64,000 bases of DNA, taken from assembly GCF_020536995.1 (NCBI RefSeq), contig NC_068365.1:31372648-31436647 (forward strand). The letters run 5' to 3'. The notes beneath the pieces are model-generated. The model was not told where the DNA came from, made no database searches, and worked only from the letters and a program-made list of their open reading frames with translations. The stretch is from Dreissena polymorpha. Its lineage: Eukaryota; Mollusca; Bivalvia; Myida; Dreissenidae. This document shows, piece after piece, positions 47,461 through 60,732 of this stretch. The first letter of the stretch is position 1; each line of letters starts with the position of its first letter. A program made the translations under genes and the position numbers.

Positions 47461-47599
47461 GGTAGCTCAGCAGATTAAGTATATGTATCAAGAAATCGTT
47501 CAGTTTGTGATGCAAGCACCAAATTTGGCACATATACTCTTCAGTCACTAGAGATTTGATAAAGCACGTTAGCCAATACAAATTTCAAAATGGCGTCCG

Positions 47600-48340
47600 T
47601 TTTCAAGATGGCCGCCGTCAGGATTGAAAAATGAAAAAAAAGGAACAAATTGTCTGAAAGGTTTGACTGGTGTGAATATTACTTGATTTTGATTTCGTAC
47701 ACAACAATTTGACTAGTTTGAATTTAAATTAAGACTTTGTTTAAGTATAAAGTACACACAAATCCAACATAGCTTCAAAAATGGCCGCCAAGATGGCCGC
47801 AAAAACCTATTTATAGCTATGTTACTATCCAATTAAATTTGATGAATTTGGTGTCTTTACCCAGGTTTCAGGGAGCAAAGAGCACATTTATATCGTCAGA
47901 CAAAGTGTAAGTTAATAATGTCACACAGAAATCCAACATGGTGTCCAAAATGGCTGCCAAGATGGCCGCCGATACATATTAATGACCATAACTATGTTAC
48001 ATTCCACTCAATTTTAGATCTAGATTTTGGTGTCTATAGATAGGTTTCAGGGGGCAAAGAACACATTAACGTCATCATACACTTTTTAAGTTTATTATAT
48101 ATCACACAAATCCAAAATGGCCGCCAAGATGGCCGTCAAAACCTATTTATGATAATAAAATATGACTTTGTAACTGTCCACTCAAATTTGATTAATTTGG
48201 TGTCTATACCCAGGTTTCAGGGAGAAAAGAACACATAAATATCACATTTATATCTTCAGACAAAATGTAAGCTAATTATGTTGCACACACATCCAACACG
48301 GCGACCAAAATGGCCATTAACACAATACGAAGGACCACAG
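47600..48340 (+). repeat. left TIR-linked tandem array
   Basis: 'caagatggcc' occurs at 47604, 47789, 47958 and 48125, with a weaker unit near 48305. The spacing is 167-185 bp. Between the repeats runs a shared stretch with 'tttggtgtctatacccaggtttcagggag.aaagaacaca'. Confidence 0.8.
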
Positions 48341-48639
48341 GTCCATAACTTGTTACTCAAAAGTTATGGTTGTTATGTAAAACGCCATAGTTTAGGAGAC
48401 AAAGAACACTTTAATGGAGTTGAGGTTATATTTAAGCAGTTGAATAATCATTAACTCCAATTTATGACATTTGGAAGAGAGAATGAACTAGCACATGACT
48501 TCAAAATAGGATCAGGTTTTACTAACTTCTGTAGACATCAGTTTTTACCGTTGCTGAAAATCATTGAATATTAATTACAGCCTGAATAAGCATGAGTTCT
48601 TCCAAAAGGTATATATTATACAATTTGTGTTCCTTTGAC

Positions 48640-50424
48640 TATTTATTTACATAAAAGCAGAAGTAGGTGGTCTTATTGTCCCTTTCGGAGTAATGCAGGA
48701 TCTAGATAAGCAAATCTGTATCCTAGACCACCAACTGTTTGGTGCTACGACGGGATCGTTATACTGTTTCTTTAACAATTTTAACGTCTTCATCCACGGA
48801 AGACAGAACAACATAGCATCCCATTTGAGGCAGGGTTGTGCTGATAAGAGCAATCATGCCGGGCTTGTTTCTGTCACGAGACAAAAAGTCTTCCTTTTTT
48901 ACATGAGCATTCTGTTTCTTTGCTTAAACTCACAATATGATTCACGTTTGTTTCATCGTCTCCGGTGCGTGTTGTCTTTGTTATAATGACCGTCTTCGTA
49001 GCCATCGAACCCCACTGTCTCTTGTACATGTACGTAATGCATTTTCTATGAATCCACATAAGACTCGGCTATTGCGTTATATAAGTCGCCCTTCTCCATG
49101 GTAAAGGATTCAGAAAAGTGCCACCATCATGCATCTGTTTCTTTATAACAGCTCATCTCAGCCTCACATGATGTGTCTATAGCATACTCTCAAATTGCCT
49201 GAGCGATCTGAGGCTTATCTGCTGTACACAGTATGTTCTTGGTTTCAAGAAGGCAGCAGGAAGGGAGCTCAGTTCAAAAGACAATACGACTGCAAGGGAA
49301 GGATCTCCAGATGTTTACACCACCAGAAAACGCTGGAACAGAAGAGCAGGATAAAAAGCACGTTCAGAAGCGATCTTAACAGCCAAGCTATTCCTAAGAG
49401 CTTTGGCTCTGTATTTTCTCGTGAATTTATAAGCAAATACCAACTTTCCTATGATATCTCTTATGATCGTTTTCCCAAACGCCTCAACTGCATGAACATT
49501 CACATCTGACCCAGCCACTATCTTATTGACCATGTTTCTCAGAGTAGGGTTAGTTGTGTATGAAGAGCAGGTTTGTAATCTGTGTCTGCATTTTCTATAG
49601 ATCAAAAGAATCCCCTTTGATGCACGCCTCAGTTGAATCTTTGTGTTGCGGAATTGAAGTATAGGTCAGATCTGTGAAATCATGCATCCCACAGTTGTGC
49701 TCGGATGATGCAGATAGGGTCCAAGGAGTTTGCATTTCCTCGGCTATTTCACTGTCGCGAGTGAGACCACATGTGCTCTATAAACACATCATCAATGTGT
49801 GTTCAATGACAAGATCACGTCCTAGCCCAGCATAGCATTGATGACTCCTACGAACAACGTGAAAACCAAAACCGAACTTTCGATAAACGTCTGGGTGCGT
49901 TTCCTCTAGATCGCTTATTTGCAGCAAAGATGAAAAGCTAATCGGGCACTGCCTGCTAATGCATCAGCCAACACCCAGTACGATATGCTTTAATCAACAC
50001 CCTTGAATTGTTAATCGTAAGCTGATAATTTAGCCAAACTATGCTTGTCTAGGAGGTCTGGGGAAGTTCATGTTTCTTCTTCTCTGTAGCCCTCTCGGGT
50101 TTGATATAAATCGCATAACATATCATCTGCTAGCGTCATTTTGCCCCTAATAAGGGAAGAGTACAAATCCTTTGCTTGATCCAGCAGTATCTGAATGTTT
50201 GGATCTTCCTGGGTCATTTCGGCTGTAGACTGGCTGTGTATGGCTTTTTCAACAAGAAGATGGTCCCGTGAAGCTCTCTGGACAAGTTTTTGTGTCAAAA
50301 TGTGCACAATTTGCGCATGTTCTCTATAGACTGCCTCAAGTATTTTTTTGAGAGCGGTTTCTGCCATGAGGGATCCTTTGCCCCCCCTCCCCCCCCACCG
50401 CAAGTTCATACGTTTATGAAACAT
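48640..50424 (-). pseudogene. decayed PIN/FEN-like nuclease ORF of the transposon
   Basis: Read on the - strand, these blocks follow in order: an N-terminal helical piece (50424-50068); VVRRSHQCYAGLGRDLVIEH (about 49850-49790); NPTLRNMVNKIVAGSDVNVH ... PALLFQRFLVV (49560-49315); EKGDLYNAIAESYVDS (about 49100); GFDGYEDGHYNKDNTHR (about 49000); EDFLSRDRNKPGMIALI ... GCYVV ... DEDVKIVK (48900-48760); and DTDLLI (about 48705). From memory this order matches a family of large ORFs common in mollusc and cnidarian genomes. The spaced acidic motifs FDG..KD, DEDVKIVK (family: DADVDIVK) and EDTDLL resemble the metal-binding residues of PIN/FEN nucleases. The copy has several stops and frame changes and is not functional. 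Confidence 0.6.
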
Positions 50425-50799
50425 CCCAAATTTTTATCAACACTTTAAACTACTTTGTGGCGCATCAGTGATCATTTCGGCAGCCTTCCAATACAAGGGT
50501 TGGTCAAACGTTACAATGGTGTGAAGGTTGTGGCAAGGTTGCAAACTTAGGCTTATGTAGACAGACCCCATTGTACATATTTTAATCATAGGCAAGAATT
50601 TGAATGACAATTGCAGCCCTGGGTACTGTATTTTCTGGTGCAAGATACGCATCATTCCCTGCAAATTCAGTGTTGCCTGAAGCTGAAAAATATCGATCCT
50701 CTTGTCAAAATCCAAACCTCACGGCAGGTCCAAACTATAGCGATTCACATAACAAGCATCACGTCAAAAGTAATGGACTTGTGGTCCTTCGTATTGTGT

Positions 50800-51860
50800 T
50801 TGACGCCATGTGAGATTTCTGTGTAACATAATACACTTTAACTATGTCTGACAATCGTAATGTGTTCTTTGCCCCTCGAAACCTCGGTATAGACACCAAA
50901 ATCATCAATTGTGAGTGGAAAGTTAACTTTGGTTATGATCATTAATAGATTCTGGTGGACATATTTGAGGCCATTTTGGACGCCATGTTGGATTTGTGTT
51001 TAATATAATAAACTTATACTATGTCTGATGATCGTTATGTGTTCTTTGCCCCTTGAAACCTATGTATAGCCACCAAAATAATCAAATTTGAGTGGATATT
51101 TACATAGTTATGATCATTAATAGGGTTTGGCGGCCATCTTTGCGGCCATTTTAGACGCCATGTTGGATTTGTGTGTACATATTGTAAACTTAAAAAATGT
51201 CTGATGATCTTTATGTGTTGTTTGTCCCTTGAAACCTAGGTATAGACACCAAATTCATCAAATTTTAGTGGATATTTATATAGTTATGATCATTAATATG
51301 TTTTGGTAACCATCTTGGCGGCCATTTTGGACGCCATGTTGGATTTGTGTGTAATATAATAAACTTAAATAATGTATGATGATCTTAATGTGTTTTTGCC
51401 ACTTTAAACCTTTGTATGGCCACCAAAATAATCAAATTTGAATGGATATTTACATAGTCATGATCATTTATAGGTTTTGGTGGCCATCTTGGCGGCCATT
51501 TTGGACGCCATGTTGGATTTGTGTGTACTATTGTAAACTTAAACAATGTCGGATGATCTTTATCTGTTCTTTGTCCCTTGAAACTTAGTTTTAGACAACA
51601 CATTCATCAAATTTGATTGTATAGTTACATAGTTATGATCATTAATAGGTAATTGTCGGCCATCTTGAAAAAAACACTTTCCGGAGGTCCGATTGTGGTA
51701 AATTTTGGATGTGTGTTAAAGGACCTTCTACCCTACCAGGATCAGTTAAAATACCCTTTGTAGCAATTTTTTGGTTGTTGAAGGTATTTTTTCATATATT
51801 GACCGTACTAGTACTCCTTGCTAAAAACAGAGTATTGGCGGCCATCTTGAAAAAAATGCC
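50800..51860 (-). repeat. right TIR-linked tandem array
   Basis: Inverted counterpart of the left array. 'ggccattttggacgccatg' and 'ggccatcttg' words recur about every 165-180 bp (near 50970, 51140, 51320, 51495, 51660, 51840) with 'tagacaccaaa.tcatcaa' between them. Confidence 0.8.
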
Positions 51861-51982
51861 GCGATTTTGATTTTTCAAGTTGCTAACGTGCTTTTTGAAG
51901 AAAGGGGTACCTAAAGGTAATGTATGCCAAGTTTCATGCTTGCATCACTAAGTGAGCGATTTGTTCAATAATCAGCGCATCT

Positions 51983-52470
51983 AGGGGCCTTTTCACAGAT
52001 TTTGGCATGTATTGAAGTTTGTCATTAAATGCTTTATATTGATAAATTTAAACATTGAATTCTAAAAGGCTCTAATAAGAAACAAGAATAAAATAAAAAA
52101 ATAATAAATAACGCTCAACTGGGCTCGAACCACTTACCCCTGGAGTAATAGTCTATCGCCTAGACCACTCGGCCATCCGTGCTCAAATATGTGTATTTTA
52201 TACTTTACATTAGCAATCATCTTAGTATCACAAAATATAACGACTAAAACAGAACTCCCCAAATAATTCAATCGTTTCGCGTTGCAACGCTTTATAATTT
52301 TCAGGTTTTTCAATCGTTAAAACATACCTATAATGGATATTTTGGAGCATGGCTATAATGTTCATTATTACTGTTTCCTCACAAATATCACAATTACAAC
52401 AAAAATTTGCGAATCTAAAACATTTATTTTTATTTTGTCAATTTCCCGAAACGTGAAAAGGCCCCTTTAA
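51983..52470 (-). mobile_element. SINE/MITE hybrid, copy 6
   Basis: Ends AGGGGCCTTTTCAC and GTGAAAAGGCCCCTTTAA. The box complements GGGCTCGAACC and CTCGGCCATCC (52120-52177) are intact. It abuts the right tip of the 4.5-kb transposon. Confidence 0.78.
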
Positions 52471-55400
52471 GCTTGGTGGATCTTGTAAGTGCTGAGTGAT
52501 GCTTCTAAGCGCTATTATATCGTGTACTATTGATGCTGTAAAAACAGTTGCTAAGCTTGTATACACGCTGATTATAATCTTATTTTAACAACTTATGTTC
52601 ATATTGTGTATACTCGAACTTTGTTTAATTCTCATATTTACATTATCACTCAGTGGGTATACTCATTTTCGATAAACTGTTATTTCAGTATTTTATAAAT
52701 GGTATTATGTCAACGGATTATTCATTTCTTATTAGTGTTATTAAAAGGTCATGCTTTTCGAAATGCACATGTGGATAATAAAATTGTTATAGACGTGACA
52801 TCAGAAATGTGTTATATTTTTGTATCCTTATATATTGTTTTAATGTATTCGCCTCGACTAATAAAACGTGAAATATAATACTAAAATTCCATTTGGTCTT
52901 TAGTAAAATAAGTTGTTATTAGGTCTTGAAAATTACATCTTTTGTAAGCGCATGCTATATACCGCCTTGTGAATCTCCAATTTACTCAAATTTAAACTCA
53001 CCTTTATTTTTAATTTGATTTAAATGAAAAAAATGCATCTGATATACTTACTCTACGAACAGCACGGTTATATATTATAAGCGTGTGAATTAAATTCGAG
53101 AGTTTTTTAAATGCGGGAATTGTAAGTAGACATTAATCTTGAATCACTTAGAAAGCTTTATACTGAGGTTAAATGGTAAAGTCTTGACACAGAACGAAGT
53201 TTTTTTGCCGTTTTCTTAATTCAGACCACTTTTCATCAGCAATGTTACTAAACAAACGGTACAGCTTTTTAAACACTGTTGAAGTGATCATCTATGGTAA
53301 ATGAGCATGCTGTATTAATTCGACTGTCGCAAAAATATTATTTTAGTTGTAATAGTTTGCTTTTTATGAAGTTATTTCTGTAAGGGAACTTTTATGAACT
53401 CTTGCCGGCTGCTTAATTGTCAGTGAATATGATCCGTTTATCGTTGATTTTTAACTTCTGTTTCGACCGGTCATTTTCCCATATATTTGGGTCATAGTAT
53501 TTACATAATGAACAGTTTGGTAAATTACGTGGAAACCTAAAGACACTCTTAGTCTCTAGTCATTTTTAGTATGTAAACCATTAAACTAGCAAAATGTGTT
53601 TATTCTTTAATTTGTCAAAGAAGTAAGCTTATAAAAATTACAATTACTTTCGCATTCATTTAGAAATTGTATAAAAGTTAAATCCTTAGTATTACTCTGT
53701 CTACATATTATCATGTGTAGCAAAATTAGTATTCAGAAATGAATGCCTTTCATGTGAATTGTGTACAATAGTTAACACAATTATGACTGTGAATCTTTAT
53801 CATGACTGTGTATGTTTATCATTACTGTTGATGTTGCTCATTACTTTTTTCATAAATGTCAATAGTGTGTACATATGTCGAAGACGTATTATTTTTGTCT
53901 ACATATTATCATCTTATATATCTTCATTATATAAAAATGGTATTTCAATGAACGACGCTGTATTTTGACTTATTGAATTAAATCGTGTGTCGTATAGTGT
54001 TTCAACTTAATTTTTTCTCTGGATATCTGAGCTTAAATCTGTGAGAATTATCATATTGCCTACAGGCCCCTTTAATGCAATATTAAACTTAGTAATCGGC
54101 CGTTGTATATAATGTCCACAGTGATTACCATCAATCTTGAAATAATTTGACTCCATTTATCTCTTCGTCTTCATTATGCGGATGTATTTACAGTACATCA
54201 TAAAACAACCAAGTATATGAAGATTTTATAGGCATATTAAAATACCATTTTGGAATTGTCGAGTACATGTAGATACTTAACTTTCACTTTAAGTCATACG
54301 GTTATAACTCACTGAGTTTACTAACATATCACCTTATGTAAGTTTTACAAGACAGTACCCGCATCGGACATATGGTGTAATACATTATGAATTGAACGCC
54401 TTTGTCAGAACAGTTGCAAAGGAAAACACTCCTACAGGCAATAACAGTACTCTCATATTTATTTATCTTAATGTGTAGCATTTTTTTGCCAGAGTTGTAA
54501 TGACAAATAATCTACAACATGCATTATTTGATTGCACAGTAAGATACGGAATATCGATACAAATTTAATCATACATGCTTTTTTCATAAATATTTATAAT
54601 TATATATAATTAATAAATATATAATTTACAAACTATAACCGACCTCAAAAATTTTGTCCCGCAGAGCTTATCAAGATGTATTAACATTAAGCAAAATATA
54701 TTGCACGGAAATAACTTTAAATAATATAGTTCAGGCAAGTGTTGTGATAAATAGGGAGCACTTAAGGCAAATAAACTGCTCTGTCACTGTCATATGCCAA
54801 TATGTATACATGGGCCATTTACTGAAAAGGATTTGTCCCGCTTCTTTTCTTATATGTCGATACCAACTAAGGGCGTTCACGTGTTCAACATTGCTATCGT
54901 TTTTTAAATTCCACGTGTGATGTTTAGAATCACTCGATATGCAGTTTATGACACGCACACATCCCATTAAAAAGACATCATATGACTGTGTGGGGGCATT
55001 AATGTAAAACGTTTACATCCGGATCTCTCGTATGTTTCCTGAAGTATGCTGTTAATTTATGAGAAAACACGAATCGACGACACTAGTGAGGGCCGTTGAA
55101 TGGCGCAACTTCAAACGAACACGAATATAAACACGATTCAAACGCAGACCAGGTGCGGCTAAAGAAATTTTAATTTGGTAAGGCGGACTTTTTAGCCATT
55201 ACCAACCGTTAAATTTATACAGAGCAAAACTTCAGTTGCATCATCAGGAAAGAAAGCTTACAATAGCGTGCCGTCCTTTATTTATCGCTATTGGAACTTT
55301 ACTTATGGCAGAATGACACACATCATATGTGATATAGATGCAAAACACATATACATGATTACAACTGAGGTCATCGTCTTGAAACCGTCAATGCAAGTCA

Positions 55401-57575
55401 TCGGATGTTTAAACCTGTTTTAGAAGCTCCTAATCCCAAATTTGAATTTACAAATTCATTAAATTATAAAGTTTTCACTTTATGAAAGAAACGGAATCTG
55501 TAAATATTTATAAACTGATTTAATAATCGTTGAAAAGAAGCATAACGATGACTCATTGCCAAACATGTGTTAGTATTCGGCTACGCTAACCTAGGTATTA
55601 TTATGCAACGTGGCTTTAGTCCGTATTAGGCTACAATGCCGTGCTATTTTACATTACATGGGACATAAATGTTATTAGGTTACACTGACTTAGTTATCAG
55701 AAGTCTTTGCTGACTTAATTTTCAGTACGCTAAGCTGATCTATATAACATTATGCTAACCCGTCTCAATAACCATTAGGCTATATTGAGTTAGTCATTAG
55801 CGCGTGTATTTTATCTAACCAGGCAATCATGATTCACATGGTTATAAGGCGCGATGTGGCGAACCACGAATATAACACAACCACAACTGTGTCGGTATTT
55901 ATAAAGGATCTTAGCCGTCATCTGAAAGAGAGTATCACATTTTAAAATTGGAATGTTGATTGTGGGATAAGCCGATTTTGTTATAGAAGTTACATTATAT
56001 TTCTAATGATCGATTGCTTTTACAACACTGAAGTGTTTGAAACACTCACGTGCTTTTGTTTAACGTGAGTAAAGTTATTAGAAAATGTTACCATTTTTGT
56101 TTAAGTTAGACCATTTCATATCTCAACTTGACAAATTTCAACATCGGTCCTAGAATGTAATGGAAATGACAACAAACAATGTGTCCACAGGGCATTAATA
56201 CACACGTCTATAGAGCCATGTACATGTTATGTAATGTTTATTATGTCAAATAGTTTATATAAAGTATTTTGGAGAATACCAGCATATTTTGGAGAGATTG
56301 CTGAGAGCAAGATCAGAGCCGGCTGGAACGTTGCATTCAAGCACGTGCCACTCGCGTGCCTAAACGAGCTCCGTATAGATGGACGAAGGTCTTGCTCAGC
56401 TTTCTCCTAGAGCACGTTATATGAACCGCATCCTTTAAAAAAGTTATTTTATTTAATGAACTAAAAACCATGTTGATAAGTGGCTGAGTTTAGTTCCAGC
56501 GTGATGAATACGTGCAAGGTTTCAAGAACACCCAGTGTTGTTGGTTTGCTTGGAACTATTTTATTTCTACTAAAAGTAAAGGTGACCTTGACACCATCCG
56601 CCCCACATATTCGATCCAATGCTAAGTCTCCATATGAGTTATCTTCATATTAGGATTAACAACAATATTCAATTCATTACTAAGAAAAACGCTTATTTCT
56701 ATTTTATGAACGGCGACCTTGACCGCACATTCCACGTACGCATATCCGAAGGAGGCCTTAATATGACGTTACCATGTTTCACTCAGTGAGTGAGGCATTA
56801 ATGCCATATCTATTTCAGTATCGATTACTTTGACATTGGCCTATTACACCTGCAATCTACAGCAATGTTTTCTTAAGGATATTTTCAGTAAAACAAATAA
56901 ATTAATTAGCAAATAATTTGTTTGTTTACTAGGCCAACGACTATGATGCAGACGCCGCCGCCGCCGACAATGATACCGGTTCTTATGCGCGAAAAACCCT
57001 TACCGTATTAACAGATAAGCCTTGTAATCTAAAATTTCTTTCATGCAGAAATACAAAATTGTGCACAAGATAGAACCTGTGATTTTAAATGATATATTTT
57101 ACCTTTGACCTTCACGTGTGGCTTTTACATCGGACCGAAAGAGCTGGTGCATGGGCGAAACACCCCGTTTTAGTATGCACTTTCAACAAAAGCGACAAAA
57201 ACATTACATAATATCCCTTTGATAAGCGTTACAAGCGCTTAAAACATAACTTTTAATGAATAATTAGTCATAAACGACATGAAAGTTACAGAACGTGTCT
57301 ATGCCCGTTATTTCTTTCACAAGTATGTGCTGTTTTTATTTTTTGAAATATGGGATAATTGGTGGGCATTTGAAAATTATCAGAACGAATGTGTTCAGCA
57401 GCTTGTTGGCGAACGCCACGGGATATTCACGTGTGCACATCGCCCCAGAAGACTTGCCAGTTGGTTTACGGGGGACAGTGCGAGATACACAAGACGCCCA
57501 GTTCCAAAGACGCCCAGTGTCCTTTAATGTGAAGCAACTACGGTTTAACGTCTCAATCGAAAGACGAATTAGTAG
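52471..57575. other. 5-kb gene-free stretch
   Basis: No open frame with motifs, no splice-consistent exons and no large repeat were recognised. A short (GCC)n run lies at 56950-56970. The composition is like other intergenic parts of the window. Confidence 0.5.
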
Positions 57576-57665
57576 TTAGGGTTGAGCGAGGTAATCGAAC
57601 CTGCGACACATGCGTTCTGGCACCAGTGTTACCAAAGACCACGCATCCGCCCCTCCAAGCCTCTT
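57576..57665 (-). mobile_element. tRNA-like SINE head remnant
   Basis: On the - strand, GGATGCGTGGTCTTTGGTAA is followed about 40 bp later by GCAGGTTCGATTACC, which fits worn A and B boxes with tRNA-like spacing. No clear body or tail. Confidence 0.35.
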
Positions 57666-58280
57666 TAAACTTTGAATCTTTATAAATACATCCTCGACTC
57701 ATGTTGTTTATCCACACGCATTTGCGCATTTGAGATGATTGACCTTGATCGCTAATTACATCTGCCACCACGCAGTATAGCCCAGGAAACTCCAGCGGTC
57801 TCAGGGGTAACAATAGCTCAATACTTTGAAAGCAGTGGGTGAGGAAGCTCACTTTCAGTTTCTATATTTCGTCATTTTATGTCGGTTTCGATACTTGATT
57901 GTGTTCAATTTTAACGGGAGAAAACAGCTCATTTAGCGAGGAATAGAATAATTACCTCCCTGCAGCGTTTTCTTATTTGCATCTGCCAGTACAGTAGAAT
58001 AATAATTTAACTTAATTTTATGTCAGAAGTATTTTATTAAATCGCAGTTCAATTATACAGACACATGATTTCATTTACGCACTTCATGTGGAAACTATGA
58101 AGTTTCCTTGAGACGTTCCGTCAAATAGCCATCAAAACAGCAGCACATGATCAATATCATTTGGGCTAAACCGCTCACTAGCATACCAGTTGGCAAGGAC
58201 AAAACCTTGTAATATGTCAACACGACATGCATATGTGTTATCTTTATGGTAAATTATATATGTATGTGTCTTGTTCTGAT

Positions 58281-58506
58281 AAAATTGGGCTATATGCATG
58301 TGCGTAAAGTGTCGTCCCAGATAAGCCTGTCCGCACAGGATAATCAGGGACGACACCTTCCGCCTTAACTGGATTTTCGTGTAGAAGAGACTTCCTTTAA
58401 ATGAAAAATACCATAAAAGCGGAAAGTGTCATCCCTGATTAGCCTGTGCGGACTGCAAAGGCTAATCTGGGACAACACTTTACGCACATGCATTATACCC
58501 AGTTTT
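58281..58506. mobile_element. 226-bp fold-back MITE
   Basis: Tips AAAATTGGGCTATATGCATG and CATGCATTATACCCAGTTTT enclose arms that match as reverse complements: 'gcgtaaagtgtcgtcccaga' against 'ctgggacaacactttacgc'. Each arm also folds on itself (GTCCCAGATAAGCCTGT with ACAGGATAATCAGGGAC), so the whole can form a two-level hairpin. This family is common in bivalve genomes. Confidence 0.78.
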
Positions 58507-58608
58507 ATTAATGTGTTTTCCTGGTGTATAACCCGCCTAAAATTTTGAAATTGAAATACATTTATAACAAGACTATTGCCAAGCAATATATGTCTCCTTC
58601 CGGCTCTA

Positions 58609-58960
<352 letters not shown>

Positions 58961-60029
58961 AAGACGAAACTATACAAACCTCCTGTTCTAAAGCATCCAA
59001 TCGTCACGGATGAATGATTTTATCGTGAGCTTCCTCCGAATGTACTCAAATGATTACATTTTAATTTTTACATACACCTCTCAACTCATAACAGAGATAT
59101 GCAAGTTATTAAAGTGTTTCGTTAGAAAAGTCTCTCAGTGTGTTTAGCTTGAATTGTATCGTATTTAAGATAGAGAAAAGTCTTGCAACTTAAAACTAAA
59201 GTTACTTCCAGACAGATTTTTAAATTAAAACTGTACTTCCCGTAAGAAAGATTTCCGAATACAATACATCCATTATATCCTGTTGGTTTATTCAAAGTTT
59301 AAACAGAAGCAGAATAGCAAGATGCACACGATCATACATACTGACGAATAAGCGTACAAAGTGTAATTACTGTTGCGCTTTTCAGTAACGTATAAAACAA
59401 AATATTTTGATGCACTGATTGGGAATATAAACACTTAATACAACAAGGGCATTTTTCAACAAATGAAGACAAACACAACAATTTAACTAATTTTAATCAA
59501 GATCATACAAAATTCGCACATCTTGAAAATAATGTTTGGTCCAATACACCGGTAGAAATAACTTAGATACTACGCCAAAAGTTCGTAAAATAGTGCTAAA
59601 TACGATCGTACGAGATTAATAGGAACAGCTGCTACATGAAAAGGACAAAAGAACGTAATGTGACGACTAGATTACACAAAGATACATCATCCATAAATGC
59701 ATACATAATTTTGTAAATAAAGAAAAAGTATACAATTTAGATGTACATATCTTTATAACGTGACGATATATTGTATGTTGATATATATACTACTGCTGTT
59801 AACTCAGTTATATGTAATAATAATATGCCATAAACCATGTAGTATGATTGTGCTTCAAACTTGAAATATGATAAATTTAGGATAACAAATCAATACAAGG
59901 GACAAAATTGTCACAAAACCAGGTTTTCATTGTGAAAAAAAAATCTGATAAAGGGAGAAAACTCAAACTGAACTTTTGAAATGACCAAAAAAAATTAACC
60001 CCCTTTGTAAGTTTTTTTTTTTTTAAATC
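58961..60029. other. no gene seen
   Basis: AT-rich, no supported feature. Confidence 0.45.
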
Positions 60030-60600
60030 TATTTTTAGTCGTGGCGACCTTGACATTGGAGATATTGACGTGATTCTTTCGTGGGACACACCGTCCCATG
60101 ATGGTGAACAAATGTGCCAAATGATTTTAAAATCTCACAATGAATGACATAGTTATGGCCAGGACAAGCTCATTTATGGCCATTTTTGACCTTTGAACTC
60201 AAAGTGTGACCTTGACCTTGGAGATATCGACGTAATTATTTCGCGCGACACACCGTCCAATGATGGTGAACAAATGTGCCAAATGATTTTAAAATCTGAC
60301 GATGAACGACATAGTTATGGGTCGGACAAGCTCATTTATGGCCATTTTTGACCTTTGAACTCAAAGTGTGACCTTGACCTTGGAGATATCGACGTAATTA
60401 TTTCGCGCGACACACCGTCCAATGATGGTGAACAAATGTGCCAAATGATTTAAAAATCTGACAATGAACGACATAGTTATGGCCCGGACAAGCTTATTCC
60501 GCCAGCCCGCCAGACAGCCAGCCCGCCAGCCAGCCAGCCCGCCCGCATTCGCCAATCTAATAACCAGTTTTTTCCTTCGGAAAACCTGGTTAATAATTAT
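60030..60600 (-). mobile_element. tandem-array element, 3 x 162 bp with (CCAG/CCGC)n tract
   Basis: On the - strand: hairpin AACCAGGTTTTCC..GGAAAAAACTGGTT (60592-60560), a GGCTGGCTGGCGGG-type microsatellite (60547-60499), then three units of 162 bp ('gacacaccgtcc' at 60085, 60247 and 60409). The unit holds 'gtgaccttgaccttggagat', a GGTCAAGGTCA-type word also found in the unrelated array at 36106. It lies just downstream of the transporter stop. Confidence 0.7.
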
Positions 60601-60732
60601 GCACAGTACAATATCAGTAGTGACAGGGGAAGAGTTCCCTAGTGTCATGGACAAATGCATATATTTGGATTTTTTGCGCGAAAAATAACGCACTTAGTCG
60701 CCTTACTGGCCGTGTTTAACCGTTTTGTATGT

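Larger units (their letters stand above)
47461..51985 (-). mobile_element. 4.5-kb inverted-repeat DNA transposon with TIR-linked tandem arrays and a decayed PIN/FEN-like ORF
   Basis: The two ends are inverted copies: 'tgatgcaagcac' and 'aaagcacgttagc' at the left (47509-47573) pair with 'gctaacgtgcttttt' and 'cttgcatcacta' at the right (51881-51951). Inside each end lie about five or six units of 165-185 bp containing 'ccaagatggccgcc' or its complement (left 47604-48340, right 50800-51860). The centre (48640-50424, - strand) carries pieces of a protein reading frame. The element is old: the frame is broken in several places. The superfamily is not assigned. Confidence 0.7.

Noticed and set aside
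56940-56975. (GCC)n coding repeat
   Set aside because: Short and not inside any supported exon.
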